This document shows, piece after piece, positions 27,037 to 35,700 of a DNA stretch of 64,000 bases. A program made the translations under genes and the position numbers. Origin of the DNA: Mariniradius saccharolyticus AK6 (GTDB taxonomy: Bacteria; Bacteroidota; Bacteroidia; Cytophagales; Cyclobacteriaceae); the NCBI RefSeq assembly GCF_000330725.2, contig NZ_AMZY02000005.1, positions 62,001-126,000 on the forward strand. Reading direction: 5' to 3'. Within the stretch, counting starts at the first letter, position 1. Every line of letters begins with the position of its first letter. The notes beneath the pieces are model-generated. The model was not told the DNA's origin and made no database searches. It worked only from the letters and a program-made list of their open reading frames with translations.

Positions 27037-28533
27037 ATGAAAAAGAGATGGATGCTGGTAGCCATGCTTATCTTGGGCATTAGCCTCACAGGTAGCGCAC
27101 AGGATGCCACGGCACTGAAATACGCAGCGACGATCAATGCGCAGGATTTGGAAAAACACCTTACCTACCTCGCCTCAGATGAATTGGAGGGCAGGGACAC
27201 AGGGGAAAAGGGCCAAAAACTTGCCGCCGAATACCTCGCAAATTTTTACCAAAACCTCGGTCTCAAAGGCCCTGTGGATGGCACCTATTTCCAAAAATTC
27301 AACTTGGCTTCGACCTCCTTCCCTGAAGTAACCTTGACTGTGGGCAAGCAAAAACTCGTCAACAACGAGGATTTCGTCTTTATTGGCGACGGCTCGATGA
27401 AAAAAGCCGCTAAGGCTGACCTCGTATTTCTGGGCCTCGCCTCTGAGGAAAACATGAAAAAGGTTGACGTTAAAGGTAAACTCGTTGGCCTTTGGGCAAT
27501 CGGTGCCCGCGCACAAAACGTAGTGTCAGACATCATGAAAGCTGGGGCGGTCGGCGTAATCGTGGTGACTATGGAGGGCCAAGCAAACTTTGACAGACTT
27601 GCAGGCAGATATAAGTCACTGAGTGGTCGCGGAAGGCTAGGTTTCGAGGAGCCCACCAAGCAAGAGCCGATTTTCCTGGTTTCCAGCGATAAAATGGCGG
27701 CTTTGTTTGCAACGCCTGTCGAGGTTTTGAAAGAAGCTGCCAAAAACAATCCCGAATCCATCAAAGCGCAAAAGGCTTCCTACTTCGTAAAAAAGGAAAC
27801 CAAGATCGTCCCAACCGAAAACGTCATGGCATTTTTGGAGGGAACGGACAAAAAGGATGAAATACTCGTCATCTCCTCGCACTACGACCATGTCGGCATC
27901 AACAGCAAAGGAGAAATCAACAACGGCGCGGACGATGACGGCTCGGGTACGGTATCTGTGATGGAAATCGCCGAGGCATTTGCCTTGGCAGCAAAAGATG
28001 GAAAAAAACCTAGAAGAAGTATCCTTTTTCTTAACGTAACCGGTGAGGAAAAAGGACTTCTGGGATCGGAATACTATTCAAACAATCCGATTTTCCCCTT
28101 GGCAAACACGGTCAACAATATCAACATCGACATGGTTGGCAGGATTGATTACGAATACCAAAATGCTCCAAACAAGGACTATGTCTACGTGATTGGTTCC
28201 GAGATGCTTTCTTCACATTTGAAAGTCATCAACGAATACAACAACATCACCTATACCAACCTCATCCTTGATTACCGCTATGATGCAGAGGATGATCCAA
28301 ACAGGTTCTATTACCGCTCCGATCACTATAACTTCGCGAAGCACAATATTCCTGTGATCTTCTTCTTCAATGGCGTGCACGACGATTACCACCAGCCAAC
28401 CGACACAGTAGACAAGATAGAATTCCCCCTCATGACCAAAAGGGCCAAACTCATTTTCCATACGGCCTGGGATCTGTCCAACCGGGAAAATCGCACGCCT
28501 GTAGACGGAACCAATACCCGCACGGAGCGTTAA
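27037..28533 (+). CDS. M28 family zinc aminopeptidase with PA domain, exported
   Basis: Exported metallopeptidase of 498 residues. The signal peptide is MKKRWMLVAMLILGISLTGSAQ. The fragment YLASDELEGRDTGEKGQ is typical of this subgroup. A PA (protease-associated) insert lies at about 95-235. The M28 catalytic domain follows with a full set of ligands in SSHYDHVG (near 282), NNGADDDGSG, VTGEEKGLLGS, NIDMVGRID and DDYHQPTDT. It probably releases N-terminal residues from peptides in the periplasm. It is followed after 17 bases by the nucleoside hydrolase gene, which is also exported, so both may serve nutrient salvage. Confidence 0.94.
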   Translation: MKKRWMLVAMLILGISLTGSAQDATALKYAATINAQDLEKHLTYLASDELEGRDTGEKGQKLAAEYLANFYQNLGLKGPVDGTYFQKFNLASTSFPEVTLTVGKQKLVNNEDFVFIGDGSMKKAAKADLVFLGLASEENMKKVDVKGKLVGLWAIGARAQNVVSDIMKAGAVGVIVVTMEGQANFDRLAGRYKSLSGRGRLGFEEPTKQEPIFLVSSDKMAALFATPVEVLKEAAKNNPESIKAQKASYFVKKETKIVPTENVMAFLEGTDKKDEILVISSHYDHVGINSKGEINNGADDDGSGTVSVMEIAEAFALAAKDGKKPRRSILFLNVTGEEKGLLGSEYYSNNPIFPLANTVNNINIDMVGRIDYEYQNAPNKDYVYVIGSEMLSSHLKVINEYNNITYTNLILDYRYDAEDDPNRFYYRSDHYNFAKHNIPVIFFFNGVHDDYHQPTDTVDKIEFPLMTKRAKLIFHTAWDLSNRENRTPVDGTNTRTER

Positions 28534-28550
28534 CCGAAACAACAATAGCC

Positions 28551-29471
28551 ATGAGGTCATCTATTTTAATTGCCGCCCTGCTCCTGCCATTCAGCCTTTT
28601 TGCCCAAAAACAAAAAGTGTGGCTGGACTCCGATACCGGCAATGAAATGGATGACCTCTATGCCATAGTGCGCTTGTTGAAAGCGGAAAGTATCGAAGTC
28701 GTCGGCTTGAGTTCCGCGCATTTCAACAATCCGGATCTATTGGTTTTTGAAAAGTGGAATGCCTACGAAACAAAAAATTTGCGTACGCTCGAAGACAGTC
28801 AAAGACTGAACGAGGAAATCCTTGCCGCCATGGGTCTCAGGCAGCTTCCGCATCCCAAAGGAGCCGATAGGCAGATTGGCCGGGCTTGGGGCGGACAGGA
28901 ACCCCGGGATTCCCCGGCTGCCCAAGCCATCATAGCTCTGGTAAAATCACTTCCCGATGGCGAGAAACTCGATGTCCTGACCTTGGGTGCGCTGACCAAC
29001 ATCGCCTCGGCGATCATTCTTGCTCCGGAAATCTTACCTAAGATTCGGGTCTTTTCACTTGGCGCTAAATACAACCTCGGCACCCGTGCCTGGAGCAAAA
29101 ATGAGTTCAATATCCGCAATGACCTCAATGCGTTTGATTACTTGTTGGATCTGCAGGGACTCGATTTCACTGTCATGCCCCTGGAAACGGCATTCCCGCT
29201 TCAATATGATCGTGACGACACCTACGCGCGCTTAAATGAAAAAATACCCGTAGAGCATATTCTGGAAAACCGCTGGAGAGAACAAAATCCCCAAGACAAA
29301 ACCCGCGTCATGTGGGATTTGGCCCTAGTGCAAGCATATCTTTTGCCCCAATTTGCCGAGGTCCTTACAGTCAACAGCCCACCGGAGAACAAAACGATCA
29401 CGGTAAAAATCTTTTCCAAAATCAATAAAGAAGCCCTCGTCGACGATTTTTGGACCAGTTTGAGAAAGTGA
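28551..29471 (+). CDS. Inosine/uridine-type nucleoside hydrolase, exported
   Basis: 306 residues with a short signal peptide (MRSSILIAALLLPFSLFAQ), so probably periplasmic. The family calcium site at the N-terminus reads WLDSDTGNEMDDLYAI rather than the textbook DTDPGxDD, with the final DD kept. LTLGALTNIA and EFNIRNDLNAFD match the substrate and metal regions. Near the C-terminus MWDLALVQA occupies the place where many family members have a catalytic His-Asp pair, so the His is Trp here. Substrate choice may therefore differ from inosine or uridine. It is in an operon with the M28 gene. Confidence 0.88.
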   Translation: MRSSILIAALLLPFSLFAQKQKVWLDSDTGNEMDDLYAIVRLLKAESIEVVGLSSAHFNNPDLLVFEKWNAYETKNLRTLEDSQRLNEEILAAMGLRQLPHPKGADRQIGRAWGGQEPRDSPAAQAIIALVKSLPDGEKLDVLTLGALTNIASAIILAPEILPKIRVFSLGAKYNLGTRAWSKNEFNIRNDLNAFDYLLDLQGLDFTVMPLETAFPLQYDRDDTYARLNEKIPVEHILENRWREQNPQDKTRVMWDLALVQAYLLPQFAEVLTVNSPPENKTITVKIFSKINKEALVDDFWTSLRK

Positions 29472-29492
29472 ATTAATGACTCTCGAGATTGA

Positions 29493-29526
29493 GGTTTGCC
29501 GCGTAACCGATCAAACCATTTTTTTT
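29493..29526 (+). terminator. Probable terminator after the M28/nucleoside hydrolase operon
   Basis: GGTTTG (29493-29498) pairs with CAAACC (29512-29517) across a 13-base loop and is followed by eight T (29519-29526). The short stem lowers confidence. Confidence 0.45.
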
Positions 29527-29543
29527 ACAGCAACCTTAAAAGC

Positions 29544-30818
29544 CTATCCCATCCGCCCGAGCAATTGAATCCGGTGTGAATCCAATTTGATGAAGATGAA
29601 AAGCAAAATGGTAAAGGACCACAGGGAAGACCCACCATAGCTGAAAAAAGGAAGCGGGATTCCAACAACAGGAAACAGGCCAATCGTCATGGCGATATTG
29701 ATCATAAAATGAAAAAACAATATCGAGACCACACAATAGCCATAAACACGCGAAAAACGGTTTTTCTGCCGCTCGGCCAACATAACCAAGCGCATTAATA
29801 ATCCACAGAAAAGCCCAATCACCACCAAACTCCCAACCCAGCCGAACTCTTCGCCCAGCGTGCAGAAGATAAAGTCCGTATGTTGCTCGGGCACAAAGTC
29901 AAACTTGGTCTGCGTCCCTTCCAAATAACCCTTGCCCAAAAATCCACCGGACCCGATTGCAATCTTGGATTGTGTCACGTTCCACCCGACTCCCAAGGGA
30001 TCGATATTGGGGTTGAACAAGACCATGATACGGTTCTGTTGATGCTCTGGAAGTTTGGCAACAACGTAATCCAAACTGTAAGTATAGCCTACGATCAGCA
30101 AGCCCAAAACCACCAAACCCACAATCCGCGTCCATCTTTTCTTTCCCAACAAAATCAAAACAGCAATCACTACACCCACGCCAATGGCCAGATAGAGGTT
30201 GTTTTCAATTCCTAGTGCCAAAAGTGAAATTGCCACAAAGGTCAGCCCCAATACGTAATACCACTGCGGCATCCCCTCACGGTAGAGCATAATAAAAAAA
30301 GCCGCGAATACCATCGCTGTCCCTGTATCCGGCTGCAACATGATAAATAGTGCCGGTAGGAAAATAATGAACATGACCTGAGCCTGGTACTTGGGCTGGG
30401 AAAGATCGATACTGGGGCGTTCCATGAATTTCGCCAAGGCCAAGGCGGTCGTGAATTTGGCAAACTCAGACGGCTGGATCCGAAATGCGCCGAATCCGAT
30501 GGACAGGGTTTGGCCATTCACTTCCTTTCCGATAAAAGGCGTCACCAAGAGTAAAACGAGAAACACCAGGTACAAAACCCAGGACAAGTTTTCGAAAAGT
30601 CGGTAATCCGCAACCATAATCAACAAAATGATCAATACGGCGGTACCGATCCTTACTAATTGTTGTCCGGAATTGATGGACAAGTCGAAAATGCTTTTGA
30701 TGTTTTGCTCGTCATACACGGCCGCATAAATATTGAACCACCCTATAATCACCAGGGCGGCATAGATCGCGATTGTGATCCAATCGATCTTGTTGATATA
30801 AAGGTCGTCCTGTCTCAA
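29544..30818 (-). CDS. rodA: Rod shape-determining protein RodA (SEDS glycosyltransferase)
   Basis: Peptidoglycan polymerase of the elongation machinery, working with PBP2. The 424-residue protein has about ten membrane helices; the SEDS signature is visible in QPSEFAKFTTALALA and in the C-terminal GIPLPFFSYGGSS. The start appears to be TTG 30818 (MRQDDLYINKIDW), four bases after the PBP2 stop; no ATG fits. It is the last gene of the mreB-mreC-mreD-mrdA-rodA run. Confidence 0.96.
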   Translation of the reverse strand: MRQDDLYINKIDWITIAIYAALVIIGWFNIYAAVYDEQNIKSIFDLSINSGQQLVRIGTAVLIILLIMVADYRLFENLSWVLYLVFLVLLLVTPFIGKEVNGQTLSIGFGAFRIQPSEFAKFTTALALAKFMERPSIDLSQPKYQAQVMFIIFLPALFIMLQPDTGTAMVFAAFFIMLYREGMPQWYYVLGLTFVAISLLALGIENNLYLAIGVGVVIAVLILLGKKRWTRIVGLVVLGLLIVGYTYSLDYVVAKLPEHQQNRIMVLFNPNIDPLGVGWNVTQSKIAIGSGGFLGKGYLEGTQTKFDFVPEQHTDFIFCTLGEEFGWVGSLVVIGLFCGLLMRLVMLAERQKNRFSRVYGYCVVSILFFHFMINIAMTIGLFPVVGIPLPFFSYGGSSLWSFTILLFIFIKLDSHRIQLLGRMG

Positions 30819-30821
30819 AGC

Positions 30822-32621
30822 TTACATGAATTTTCCAGCCAGCACATATTCTTCCAGTGCTAGCCTTGTGATTGATCCTCTGATGTATTTTTCGATCATT
30901 AAGCTTGCGGTAGAAGCAGCTGCGCGGCCTCCCCAGCCAGCGTTTTCGACATAGACTGCGATGGCGATTTTCGGATCATCCTTGGGTGCAAAGGCAATGA
31001 ATACGGAGTGGTCTTCTCCCTGCGGGTTTTGTGCTGTACCTGTTTTACCTGCGATCTGGATATCGGAGATTGCAGCCCTGGCTGCGGTTCCGTAAATGGC
31101 CTCAGCCATTGCATCCTGAATCAGGTCAAAATGGTGGGCATCTACACCGACGTCCATTTTTGTACGAAATTGAACTGGGATTTTCTCATAATCTCCATCA
31201 ACAGCCTTGATAAGGTGGGGTGGGTAATAGTACCCTTTGTTGGCAAAAATCGCCGCAAGGTTGGCCATTTGAAGTGGGGTCACAAGCATCTCACCCTGTC
31301 CGATCGAAAGTGAATAGATTGTCGAATACTTCCATCTCCCCTCTCCATAAACACGGTCATAATATTTACTTGAGGGAATGGATCCGCCTTTTTCATTTTT
31401 CATATCGATACCAAGCGGACCACCCAACCCAAACTTCAATACAGACTCTCGCCAAGCATTTAAGCCAATTTCTGTATCCTTGAAAGTGTTGGTGGAAACC
31501 TCCCGGTTGATCATCATCCTGTAGGCCTGATGGTAGTAGGGATTGCAGGAATTTCGGATAGCTCCAAAAAGATTGACTGGATTGGGGTGGTTGTGGCAAG
31601 CCACCAAAGACCTATTGCAACCAAATGTTGTGTTGGGTGTAAGTACCCCCATTTGCAGACCGATCAGCGATTGGACAATCTTAAAGATTGATCCTGGAGG
31701 ATACATCGCCATGATTGGTCTATTAAATAGCGGCTTATCTTGATCTCTATTGAGCAAAAGGTAGTTGGCTCCAAACTGGGCACCTGTAAGTAAATTGGGA
31801 TCATAAGTTGGTGCCGATATCATAGCTAGGATTTCACCCGTTTTCGGCTCAATTGCCACAACTGATCCACGCTTGCCAGCCATCAACATTTCACCGTATT
31901 GCTGCAAATCGAGGTCCAGCGTCGATGTAAGGTTTTTCCCAGCAACGGAAGCTGTATCGAATTCTCCGTTTTTGAACGGCCCTTTGTCGACTCCCCGCAC
32001 GTTGACAAGCTTGTACTTCACGCCCTTGACCCCACGGAGTTCATTTTCATAATATCCCTCTATGCCACTGAGGCCCACATAGTCTCCTTGACGGTAGTAC
32101 TTGGTTGTATCCTTCTCAAGCTGCGGACCTGATATCTCTCCTATGTACCCCAAAGCATTGGCGGCACTAGCCTGGGGATAGGACCTTACCGAGCGCGTCA
32201 TGACAAACAAGCCAGGGTAGTCAATCAAATAATCCTGTATCCTGGCAAAATCGGTCGTCGAAATCTGTTTGATTAGCGGCGAAGGCTTGACCGGTGAGTA
32301 TTTTCTCGCGGCTGTATAGGTTTCCTTGAGGTATTCCTTGCTTATTTTGAAGATTTCGCAAAATCGGGTGGTGTCTTTGACCTGAAATTCCCTCGGAATT
32401 ACCATCAAGTCAAAAATGGGATAGTTATAAACCAAGATTTTTCCATTCCGGTCATACACCAATCCCCGATAAGGGTGGTCTACCACTCGCTGGATAGCAT
32501 TGCTTTCTGCTTTTTTCAAAAAACTATCATCCGCCACTTGGATCAAAAAAAGCTTGGTCAAAAGCACCAAACCAACAATGGCAATCACAATGATGATGAC
32601 AAGCGGTCTTTGGTCGTTCAT
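30822..32621 (-). CDS. mrdA: Penicillin-binding protein 2 (transpeptidase)
   Basis: Transpeptidase of the elongasome, 599 residues, anchored by one N-terminal helix (about 7-27). The pedestal dimerization part starts at RGLVYDRNGKILVYN. The catalytic motifs are SIFK near residue 311 (PPGSIFKIVQ), SCN near 358 (RNSCNPYYH) and KTG near 525 (IAGKTGTAQNP), so it is active in appearance. ATG 32621 shares one base with the mreD stop (TAATG), and rodA follows within four bases, matching the known SEDS-PBP pairing. Confidence 0.97.
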   Translation of the reverse strand: MNDQRPLVIIIVIAIVGLVLLTKLFLIQVADDSFLKKAESNAIQRVVDHPYRGLVYDRNGKILVYNYPIFDLMVIPREFQVKDTTRFCEIFKISKEYLKETYTAARKYSPVKPSPLIKQISTTDFARIQDYLIDYPGLFVMTRSVRSYPQASAANALGYIGEISGPQLEKDTTKYYRQGDYVGLSGIEGYYENELRGVKGVKYKLVNVRGVDKGPFKNGEFDTASVAGKNLTSTLDLDLQQYGEMLMAGKRGSVVAIEPKTGEILAMISAPTYDPNLLTGAQFGANYLLLNRDQDKPLFNRPIMAMYPPGSIFKIVQSLIGLQMGVLTPNTTFGCNRSLVACHNHPNPVNLFGAIRNSCNPYYHQAYRMMINREVSTNTFKDTEIGLNAWRESVLKFGLGGPLGIDMKNEKGGSIPSSKYYDRVYGEGRWKYSTIYSLSIGQGEMLVTPLQMANLAAIFANKGYYYPPHLIKAVDGDYEKIPVQFRTKMDVGVDAHHFDLIQDAMAEAIYGTAARAAISDIQIAGKTGTAQNPQGEDHSVFIAFAPKDDPKIAIAVYVENAGWGGRAAASTASLMIEKYIRGSITRLALEEYVLAGKFM

Positions 32622-33142
32622 TAAATTCCCCTCCTTCTCCGGTAAAACAACAGTTGAACAATTATACTCATTATAGTAACAAAAATAACGCTTGCAATAA
32701 TTTTTTGCAGCGAATCAAAAAACAAACCTGTGCCTAGGCTTTCTACATAAAAAAACACCACATGGTGGATCAAAACCAAAGGTAGGCTGTAGGATAGAAA
32801 CCATTGCAGGCCCATATTTACCACCGTCGGCTGCATGTCTTCGTCAAAAGTCCCAGAAGATACCAGCATACGTAGCCAGCGGCTCCGTACAAAACCCACT
32901 GCCAACAACGCCGAGGTATGGATCCCCATCGTGTCATAAAACATGTCAACCCCCAGTCCCAGGACAAAGGAAATCAGGAGCGAAGGAATTGTCTTTACCT
33001 CCATCGGCAGCAGGATGATGAACATCAGGTAAAGGAAACAGAATGCCACACCAAAAAGGACAAGGTTCTTGAGAATCAGCACCTGTGCCAAAAAATACAG
33101 GATACCTGCAACTGCCAATGATATGATCCTGATACTAGTCAT
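32621..33142 (-). CDS. mreD: Rod shape-determining protein MreD
   Basis: Integral membrane component of the Mre cell-shape complex, 173 residues with about five or six helices and few charged residues except a terminal RRRRGI. Assignment rests on size, topology (FVLGLGVDMFYDTMGIHT is typical) and position between mreC and mrdA. ATG 33142 (MTSIRIISLAV) overlaps the end of mreC by eight bases; an upstream reading from 33175 would lie deeper in mreC. Confidence 0.92.
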   Translation of the reverse strand: MTSIRIISLAVAGILYFLAQVLILKNLVLFGVAFCFLYLMFIILLPMEVKTIPSLLISFVLGLGVDMFYDTMGIHTSALLAVGFVRSRWLRMLVSSGTFDEDMQPTVVNMGLQWFLSYSLPLVLIHHVVFFYVESLGTGLFFDSLQKIIASVIFVTIMSIIVQLLFYRRRRGI

Positions 33143-33968
33143 TTGGCAAACCGCTAGATTGATACAAGGAATCAAGTTCCGCTTGTTGGAGGTTTTCTAC
33201 AAGGTACACGTAGGAAATTCTGGAAAAATCGGTGGATAATTTGATGGTGATGTCCAGATAATTGGTATCTGTACCCGGCTTTACCTCCGTAACAGCACCA
33301 ATCGGAATACCCGCTGGAAATACCGCGTTGTATCCTGATGTCACTACCAAGTCTCCTTCTTTGACCACCACATGCCGAGGTACGTACATCAGCTTTGCAA
33401 ACCCGGGATCACCACCATCCCATTTGGTCGAACCGAAAACATCATTGGTTGTGATCTTGGAGGAAATCAAAAGCTCCGAATGCAAAAGGGAAATGATCGT
33501 AGCATAATTGCGGCTGACATCCTTGACCCTTCCTACCACGCCTTCTTCATTAAACACGCCCATCCCGGGCTTGATCCCGTGATTGGAGCCTTTGTTGATG
33601 GTCAAGTGGTTTTGGGTGAGGTTCAGCGAGTTATTGATGACCTTTGCTCCGCGAAAGGAGAAATTCGCCTCCAAGGCGGAATCCAAAGCGATATACGCAC
33701 TATCAGCCGGCCTTCGGAGAGACTCCAGCTCTGTGAGAAGAACAGCATTTTTCTCCACCAGTCCTTTGTTGACGGATGCGAGCGAAAAATATTCCAAGAT
33801 ATCACTTTGGGTACTAAGTACGTTGCCCACAATTTGGTTGGAACTATTAAAAATGGCGGAGCCTTGTTGGGAGTTGTTAGAGGCAATCAGCCAAATCGCG
33901 ACTGCTTCCAACGCAACAAACAACAAAAAGGCCCTTATCTTATAGAGAAAAAGAAAAATCCGCTGCAT
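33135..33968 (-). CDS. mreC: Rod shape-determining protein MreC
   Basis: Periplasmic scaffold that links MreB/MreD to PBP2. 277 residues: one N-terminal anchor helix (about 12-30), a coiled-coil stretch (about 55-95), then the beta-rich MreC core with NHGIKPGMGVFNEEGVVGRV and YNAVFPAGIPIG. The start ATG 33968 lies seven bases after the mreB stop. Confidence 0.95.
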   Translation of the reverse strand: MQRIFLFLYKIRAFLLFVALEAVAIWLIASNNSQQGSAIFNSSNQIVGNVLSTQSDILEYFSLASVNKGLVEKNAVLLTELESLRRPADSAYIALDSALEANFSFRGAKVINNSLNLTQNHLTINKGSNHGIKPGMGVFNEEGVVGRVKDVSRNYATIISLLHSELLISSKITTNDVFGSTKWDGGDPGFAKLMYVPRHVVVKEGDLVVTSGYNAVFPAGIPIGAVTEVKPGTDTNYLDITIKLSTDFSRISYVYLVENLQQAELDSLYQSSGLPND

Positions 33969-33975
33969 CCACCTA

Positions 33976-35004
33976 TCAACTCATCAACACGGTTCGGAAA
34001 TTATTGATATTCTTCAAGGCGGTTCCTGTTCCCCTTACTACTGCCCTTAGCGGATCCTCGGCAATATGGATCGGAAGCTTGGTCTTCTGATGGAGTCTTT
34101 TATCCAATCCCTTGAGCAGGGCTCCGCCCCCAGTGAGGTGGATACCGTTGTCATAGATATCTGCCGACAGTTCCGGCGGAGCAATTTCGAGTGCTTTCAA
34201 GACCGCTTCTTCGATTTTGGACACTGATTTATCCAATGCGAAAGCAATTTCGGAATAAGATACCTTGATTACTTTTGGAATACCGGTCATCAAGTCCCTA
34301 CCGCGAATCTCATAGTCCTCTGGAGCATCGTCCAATTCAGTCAATGCAGATCCAATCGCAATTTTCACTTTCTCGGCAGAGCGCTCACCAATCAAAAGGT
34401 TATGCTGCCGTCTCATGTAATCCAGAATATCTTTCGTGAATGTATCACCTGCCACCCTGATAGATTGGTCAGCGACGATCCCTGACAGGGCAATCAGTGC
34501 GATTTCCGTTGTACCACCACCAATATCTACAATCATGGAGCCCATCGGCTTTTCGATATCTATCCCAATTCCGATGGCAGCGGCAATCGGCTCATAGATC
34601 ATGTATACTTCCTTCGCGCCTGCATGTTCTGCGGAGTCGCGTACCGCACGTTTCTCCACCTCGGTGATGCCAGATGGTATGCAGATTACCATCCGGTGGG
34701 ATTTTGGAAACATTCCTTTTTTGTGCCCAGGGATCATTTTGATCATTCCCCGGATCATCTGCTCCGCTGCGTAAAAATCCGCAATCACCCCATCCTTCAA
34801 TGGCCTGATGGTCTTTATGTTCTCATGGGTCTTCTCGTGCATGTTCATCGCGTCTTTTCCAACCGCGAGGACCCTGTTTGAGGTCCTGTCTATCGCAATG
34901 ATCGAAGGCTCGTCCACGACGATTTTGTCCTTGTGTATGATCAGTGTATTAGCGGTACCTAAGTCTATAGCGATGTCACTTGAGAAAAAATCAAATAAAG
35001 CCAT
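33976..35004 (-). CDS. mreB: Rod shape-determining protein MreB (actin-like)
   Basis: Cytoplasmic actin homologue that organises cell elongation, 342 residues, normal length. The phosphate loop is IAIDLGTANTLI at 11-22, the second loop is VDIGGGTTEIALIAL near 162, and the adenosine region is LTGGGALLKGLD near 290. It is the first gene of the five-gene shape operon, reading away from rimP. An imperfect TAAATTTA element and two small palindromes lie in the upstream spacer. Confidence 0.98.
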   Translation of the reverse strand: MALFDFFSSDIAIDLGTANTLIIHKDKIVVDEPSIIAIDRTSNRVLAVGKDAMNMHEKTHENIKTIRPLKDGVIADFYAAEQMIRGMIKMIPGHKKGMFPKSHRMVICIPSGITEVEKRAVRDSAEHAGAKEVYMIYEPIAAAIGIGIDIEKPMGSMIVDIGGGTTEIALIALSGIVADQSIRVAGDTFTKDILDYMRRQHNLLIGERSAEKVKIAIGSALTELDDAPEDYEIRGRDLMTGIPKVIKVSYSEIAFALDKSVSKIEEAVLKALEIAPPELSADIYDNGIHLTGGGALLKGLDKRLHQKTKLPIHIAEDPLRAVVRGTGTALKNINNFRTVLMS

Positions 35005-35038
35005 TGTGTTTTATTGAGGAGTTGATGATAGATAATTG

Positions 35039-35068
35039 TGTTAAATTTAACAATGTTGGGGACAACAT
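35039..35068. promoter_or_regulatory. Two adjacent palindromes in the mreB/rimP spacer
   Basis: A perfect 14-bp palindrome TGTTAAATTTAACA is at 35039-35052 and ATGTTG...CAACAT (35053-35058 with 35063-35068) lies next to it. The first contains TAAATTTA, a near match to the -7 element on the minus strand, so it may be part of the mreB promoter or an operator over it. Confidence 0.45.
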
Positions 35069-35148
35069 ATTATGCGGGCGGACAAAATTATCATGGAAAT
35101 CTCAATTTAATACAAGTTTCCGGCTTTTTTTTAATTCGATAAAATTAT

Positions 35149-35156
35149 TACATTTG
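35149..35156 (+). promoter_or_regulatory. -7 element of the rimP-nusA-infB promoter
   Basis: TACATTTG at 35149-35156 matches TAnnTTTG exactly. The upstream -33 region is only a T run. Transcription would start near 35163, just before the leader hairpin. Confidence 0.65.
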
Positions 35157-35178
35157 CAACGTTTTACCATACTCAGCG

Positions 35179-35203
35179 GAGGGGACGTCGGTCCCCTCTT
35201 TTG
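35179..35203 (+). promoter_or_regulatory. Terminator-like hairpin in the rimP leader
   Basis: GAGGGGAC (35179-35186) and GTCCCCTC (35191-35198) form a perfect 8-bp stem with tetraloop GTCG, followed by TTTTG. It lies between the promoter and the rimP ATG at 35225, as an attenuator would. Confidence 0.65.
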
Positions 35204-35224
35204 TTTCATAGCCGAAAAAACGCC

Positions 35225-35695
35225 ATGAGCCTGAAGAACACATTAGAGGAAATCGTAGCAAAGCACCTTCCGGATGACAACCACTTTGTAGTGGACATTG
35301 TCGTCGCCGGAATCGGCAATAAATCCCAAGTCAGAATCCTGATCGATTCGGATGAGGGAGTCAGTATTGATGCCTGTGCCAGGGTAAGCCGTGCGGTAGG
35401 AGACGAAATCGAAGCCAAGGATTTGATGCCGGAGGCTTTTGTGCTTGAAGTATCCTCACCAGGATTGGACCACCCACTTTCTTCAAGGAGGCAATACCTC
35501 AAAAATGTCGGAAGAAAGCTCAAGGTCAGCCTGTCGGATGGCAAAGATATCGAGGGCCAACTGTCAGAGGTCGGCAGCACGGACATCAAGATCCTTACCA
35601 AAGTAAAGGAAAAGGGCAAAAAGGCACAGGAAGTGATACTCGCCATTCCTTTCGAACAAATCAAGAAATCAATTGTGTTAGTCTCATTCAAATAA
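35225..35695 (+). CDS. rimP: Ribosome maturation factor RimP
   Basis: Cytoplasmic factor for 30S subunit maturation, 156 residues. The N-terminal alpha/beta domain (VDIVVAGIGNKSQVRILIDSDEGVSIDACARVSR, read in parts) and LEVSSPGLDHPL near 80-91 are family hallmarks. ATG 35225 (MSLKNTLEEIV) is chosen over an upstream TTG that lies inside the leader hairpin tail. It is followed by nusA after five bases, the classic order. Confidence 0.95.
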   Translation: MSLKNTLEEIVAKHLPDDNHFVVDIVVAGIGNKSQVRILIDSDEGVSIDACARVSRAVGDEIEAKDLMPEAFVLEVSSPGLDHPLSSRRQYLKNVGRKLKVSLSDGKDIEGQLSEVGSTDIKILTKVKEKGKKAQEVILAIPFEQIKKSIVLVSFK

Positions 35696-35700
35696 AAAAC

